Assembly (NCBI GenBank): GCA_014360745.1
Contig: JACIWY010000151.1
Location: forward strand, 1 to 8,009
Direction: 5' to 3'
DNA: 8,009 nucleotides
Source of the DNA: Chloroflexota bacterium
Lineage (GTDB): Bacteria > Chloroflexota > Anaerolineae > UBA1429
Under the pieces are notes generated by a model. The model saw only the letters and a program-made list of their open reading frames with translations. It was not told where the DNA came from and made no database searches. How positions within the stretch are numbered: position 1 is the first letter of the stretch; every line of letters starts with the position of its first letter. Shown in pieces: positions 5,533-8,009 of this stretch. Both the position numbers and the translations under genes were made by a program.

Positions 5533-6003
5533 ATGTCTGCAAAGGTTCAATTTCTTACCCCCGAAGGCCGGCGCAAGCTCGAAGAGGAACTCGAGTATCT
5601 GTGCACGGTCAAACGCCGGGAGATAGCGCAAAATCTCAAGGCCGCGCGCCAAGAGGGCGACATCATGGAGAACTCGGCCTATGACGAATCCAAGCGCGAG
5701 CAGGCTTTTGTAGAGGGACGCATCCGCACCATCGAGACCATCCTGGCCGATGCCCAGATTTTAGAGCGCGCCGATGGCTGCGGCATGGTCACCCTTGGCT
5801 CAAAAGTGACCGTGCTCGAGAGGGGGCTCGACGACCCTGAGACCTATTTGATCGTCGGTCAGGCGGAGGCGGATCCCCTGGCCGGCCGCATCTCGAACGA
5901 GTCGCCGCTGGGTAGGGCGCTTTTGAACAAAAGCGTTGGGGATGAGGTGGCCGTCCACACCCCCAGCGGATTGATCCACTTTACCATCTTGGCTATCGAA
6001 TAA
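5533..6003 (+). CDS. greA: Transcript cleavage factor GreA
   Basis: GreA enters the secondary channel of stalled, backtracked RNA polymerase and stimulates cleavage of the RNA 3' end. From the ATG at 5533 the protein has 156 residues, the normal length. Residues 1-75 form the charged antiparallel coiled coil (EGRRKLEEELEYL near the start). The tip carries GDIMENSAYDESKREQ, with D43 and E46 at the positions of the two Mg-coordinating acids of E. coli GreA (GDxxEN). The C-terminal half, from about 85, is the FKBP-like domain and ends in a conserved-looking ISNESPLGRALL...VGDEV pattern. A GTG at 5521 in the same frame would add MEER, but the GGAGG at 5523-5527 lies within that extension and 5 bases before the ATG, so the ATG is the better start. 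It lies 51 bases before lysS, a pairing common in bacteria. Confidence 0.96.
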   Translation: MSAKVQFLTPEGRRKLEEELEYLCTVKRREIAQNLKAARQEGDIMENSAYDESKREQAFVEGRIRTIETILADAQILERADGCGMVTLGSKVTVLERGLDDPETYLIVGQAEADPLAGRISNESPLGRALLNKSVGDEVAVHTPSGLIHFTILAIE

Positions 6004-6054
6004 GCGCTGTAGCCCCTCTCACTCAGCAGCACGTTTATAGAACGGAAGGGTGTC

Positions 6055-7527
6055 ATGGCCGAGAGCAACGATCGCAGAGAGCAACGCCTGGCAAAGTTGG
6101 AAGAGCTCCGTCGTCGGGGCATCGACCCCTATCCTCCGCGGTCGCACAAGACGCATACCGCCGCCCAGGCCCTGGCCGCCTACGAGGCGGCCGGCGAGGG
6201 CAAGGAGGTACGCGTCACCGTGGCCGGCCGGTTGATGTCCATCCGCGTCATGGGCCGCTCTACGTTCGCTCATATCGCCGATAGCTCCGGCCGGATCCAG
6301 ATCTACCTGCGCCAAGACATTCTCGGCGAGGAAAGCTACCAGCTTTTCCGCGACCAGATCGATATCGGCGATTTCGTAGAGGTGACGGGCCCCCTTTTCG
6401 CCACGCGCACCGGCGAAATCACCGTGCGCGCCGACAATTGGCAGCTCTTGGCCAAAGCGCTGCGCCCTCTGCCGGAAAAATGGCACGGCCTGCGCGACAC
6501 CGAGACCCGCTATCGCCAGCGTTATCTGGATTTGATCGCGAACGAAGAGGTGCGGCGCATCTTTATCACGCGCACGCGCATCATCCGCACGGTGCGCTGC
6601 ATCCTCGACCAAAAGGGGTTTCTCGAGGTAGAAACGCCCGTTTTGCAGCCGATCTACGGCGGCGCCGCCGCGCGGCCTTTCACCACCTATCACAACGCGC
6701 TCGACCAGACGCTCTATCTGCGCATCGCCGATGAATTGTATCTAAAGCGCCTGATCATCGGCGGGTTGGATCGCGTCTATGAGATCGGCCACAACTTTCG
6801 CAACGAGGGGATTTCCACCGACCACAACCCCGAATTCACCGCCATCGAGATCTATCAGGCCTACGCCGATTATCACGACATGATGGCCCTGGTGGAGGAG
6901 ATCTACCATCGCGTCGCTTTAGAAGTCGCTGGTAGCCCCAAGATTACGTATCAAGGGCACGAGATCGATCTGACCCCACCTTGGCGGCGGATCTCGATGC
7001 GTGACGCCATCCTGGAATATAGCGGCATCGACATCGAGCAATATCGCGACTACGACAGTTTGTGGCAGGCTGCCAAGGCCAAGGGTATCTCGCTGACCAA
7101 GCAGCCGAATTGGGGGCATCTAGTGGAAAAGCTGTTCGGCGCCACCGCCGAGCCGCACTTGATCCAACCGACCTTCGTCATCGATTTTCCCACCGAGGTC
7201 TCGCCGCTGGCCAAGGCCAAGCCCGGCGCGCCGGACCTCGTGGAGCGCTTTGAACATTACATCGGCGGCCTGGAGTGCGGCAACGCTTTCACCGAGTTGA
7301 ACGACCCGCTGGATCAACGCGAGCGCTTCTTACAACAGATACGCGCCGCCACCCAACAGGGCGACGAGGAGGCGCACCCTATGGATGAAGATTTCCTCAT
7401 CGCCCTGGAACACGGCATGCCACCCACCGGCGGGCTGGGCTTTGGCATCGACCGCATGGTCATGCTTTTCACCGACCAGTCGTCGATCCGCGAGGTGATC
7501 CTTTTTCCGCAATTGCGCCCCAGATAA
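6055..7527 (+). CDS. lysS: Lysyl-tRNA synthetase, class II
   Basis: The enzyme activates lysine with ATP and charges tRNA-Lys in the cytosol. At 490 residues it has normal length. An N-terminal OB-fold anticodon-binding domain covers about 50-140 (VTVAGRLMSIRVMGRSTFAHI, split around residue 64). The class II core follows: motif 1 near 165-196 (ending FLEVETPVL), motif 2 as RVYEIGHNFRNEGIS with DHNPEFT (240-262), and motif 3 as GLGFGIDRMVMLF (460-472), then SIREVILFP at the C-terminus. The lysine-site block GGAAARPFTTYHNALD and RIADELYLKRL differ slightly from the E. coli versions (GGANARPF, RIAPELYLKRL). LECGNAFTELNDP (406-418) matches the family pattern. GGAAGGG (6044-6050) precedes the ATG. 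It is probably cotranscribed with greA. Confidence 0.98.
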   Translation: MAESNDRREQRLAKLEELRRRGIDPYPPRSHKTHTAAQALAAYEAAGEGKEVRVTVAGRLMSIRVMGRSTFAHIADSSGRIQIYLRQDILGEESYQLFRDQIDIGDFVEVTGPLFATRTGEITVRADNWQLLAKALRPLPEKWHGLRDTETRYRQRYLDLIANEEVRRIFITRTRIIRTVRCILDQKGFLEVETPVLQPIYGGAAARPFTTYHNALDQTLYLRIADELYLKRLIIGGLDRVYEIGHNFRNEGISTDHNPEFTAIEIYQAYADYHDMMALVEEIYHRVALEVAGSPKITYQGHEIDLTPPWRRISMRDAILEYSGIDIEQYRDYDSLWQAAKAKGISLTKQPNWGHLVEKLFGATAEPHLIQPTFVIDFPTEVSPLAKAKPGAPDLVERFEHYIGGLECGNAFTELNDPLDQRERFLQQIRAATQQGDEEAHPMDEDFLIALEHGMPPTGGLGFGIDRMVMLFTDQSSIREVILFPQLRPR

Positions 7528-7530
7528 ATA

Positions 7531-7559
7531 GTAGGGGCAGGTTTTGAACCTGCCCCTAC
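7531..7559. repeat. Perfect 13-bp palindrome between convergent genes
   Basis: GTAGGGGCAGGTT (7531-7543), a TTG loop (7544-7546), and AACCTGCCCCTAC (7547-7559) form a perfect 13-bp stem. It fills most of the 42-base gap between the stop codons of lysS and the sugar-binding-protein gene, which face each other. Neither side has a T-tract, so it is not a standard intrinsic terminator, although a strong stem could still limit read-through on both strands. I recall palindromes of the GTAGGGGC...GCCCCTAC type being dispersed in many copies in some genomes, including Chloroflexota. Only one copy is visible here. Confidence 0.75.
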
Positions 7560-7569
7560 AAAGTACGGA

Positions 7570-8009
7570 TCAGGACCGTGGCAGCGCCACAATCTTTTGG
7601 CACTCCTCTTGTACATGATCCATGCCCTGCTCGAACGGCACCTCGCCATACATGAGTTCGAGCGCGACATTTTTCCAAGTATCATTCAACTCAAAATGCC
7701 GGAGGTTCCAAGGCATAGGAAGCGGCCCTTGATTCACACCATCTGTCAACCAGGCCGATATGCGCGCCCAAATGGAGTGTTGCTCCTGAGCCTCTTTCGA
7801 GCCCATCACCGAAGCGCGAGCCGTTGGCTGTCCCTGATTGACAAAGGACCACATGGCTGTCTCTTGCGAGGTCAGATACTCCAGCAAGCTATACGCTTCC
7901 TGAGGATATTTGGTCGTGGCGCCTATGCTCTGCATCAAGATGAACAAAGAATATCCCCGCAGCCCCGTGGGCCCCTTGGGGCCAAGCACGATATCCCACT
8001 TGAATTTAT
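7570..8009 (-). CDS. Family 1 extracellular sugar-binding protein, C-terminal part (partial)
   Basis: The frame is open to the right edge, so the start lies outside the window. About 146 residues are visible and end at TGA (complement of 7570-7572). The segment begins KFKWDIVLGPKGPTG, the hinge-region phrase (FKWDIxxxPxGPxG) typical of CUT1 solute-binding proteins. It continues with GYSLFILMQSIGATTKYPQEAYSLL split across the usual helix, then EYLTSQETAMWSFVNQGQ and an amphipathic C-terminal helix ending QEECQKIVALP. A methionine-like start at 7989 is a GTG inside the protein and is not the real start. Such proteins bind the sugar outside the membrane and deliver it to MalF/MalG permeases. Whether this one serves the permeases at the left edge is unknown: it is 6.6 kb away on the other strand. 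Confidence 0.88.
   Translation of the reverse strand, partial: KFKWDIVLGPKGPTGLRGYSLFILMQSIGATTKYPQEAYSLLEYLTSQETAMWSFVNQGQPTARASVMGSKEAQEQHSIWARISAWLTDGVNQGPLPMPWNLRHFELNDTWKNVALELMYGEVPFEQGMDHVQEECQKIVALPRS

Overview
The window looks like a piece of a high-GC bacterial chromosome. Chloroflexota (for example an Anaerolineae-like lineage) is the most plausible source. I infer this from the gene mix (Mal-type sugar transporter genes, two enolase-superfamily enzymes, a cytosolic M19 dipeptidase, a greA-lysS pair) and from a GTAGGGGC-type palindromic repeat. The placement is from memory, without any database search. All the catabolic and housekeeping genes appear intact, and there are no tRNA, rRNA, CRISPR or insertion-sequence signatures.

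Layout. At 1-961 (+) lies the end of a sugar-transporter operon: the last codons of a MalF-type permease, then a complete MalG-type permease. Its base composition is clearly lower in GC than what follows. At 962-1209 there is a gene-free gap with a GC-rich hairpin after the permease and a good sigma70-type promoter before the next gene. At 1210-4292 (+) lies a three-gene operon: a divergent enolase-superfamily protein, an aldo/keto reductase, and a second enolase-superfamily protein with all canonical residues of the N-succinylamino-acid racemase / o-succinylbenzoate synthase group. A convergent M19 dipeptidase gene (4289-5329, -) shares its stop-codon bases with the last of these. At 5330-5532 a compact divergent control region drives the dipeptidase one way and greA the other, around one symmetric -10 octamer. 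It is followed by a terminator-like hairpin plus T-tract in the greA leader. greA (5533-6003) and lysS (6055-7527) form a housekeeping operon. A perfect 13-bp palindrome (7531-7559) separates lysS from a convergent, truncated sugar-binding protein gene (7570-8009, -) that runs off the right edge.

How the genes may work together. The 1210-5329 block looks like a small catabolic or salvage cassette beside an ABC importer: a racemase/epimerase-type enzyme, a second enolase-fold enzyme of unknown chemistry, an NAD(P)H-dependent reductase and a dipeptidase. The substrate cannot be read from the sequence. The racemase plus dipeptidase pairing suggests amino acid, N-acyl amino acid or dipeptide stereochemistry, while the adjacent transporter family suggests carbohydrates. 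The most unusual observations are the non-canonical active site of the first enolase-fold protein and the greA leader, whose promoter-hairpin-T-tract order resembles the E. coli greA leader that yields short terminated RNAs.
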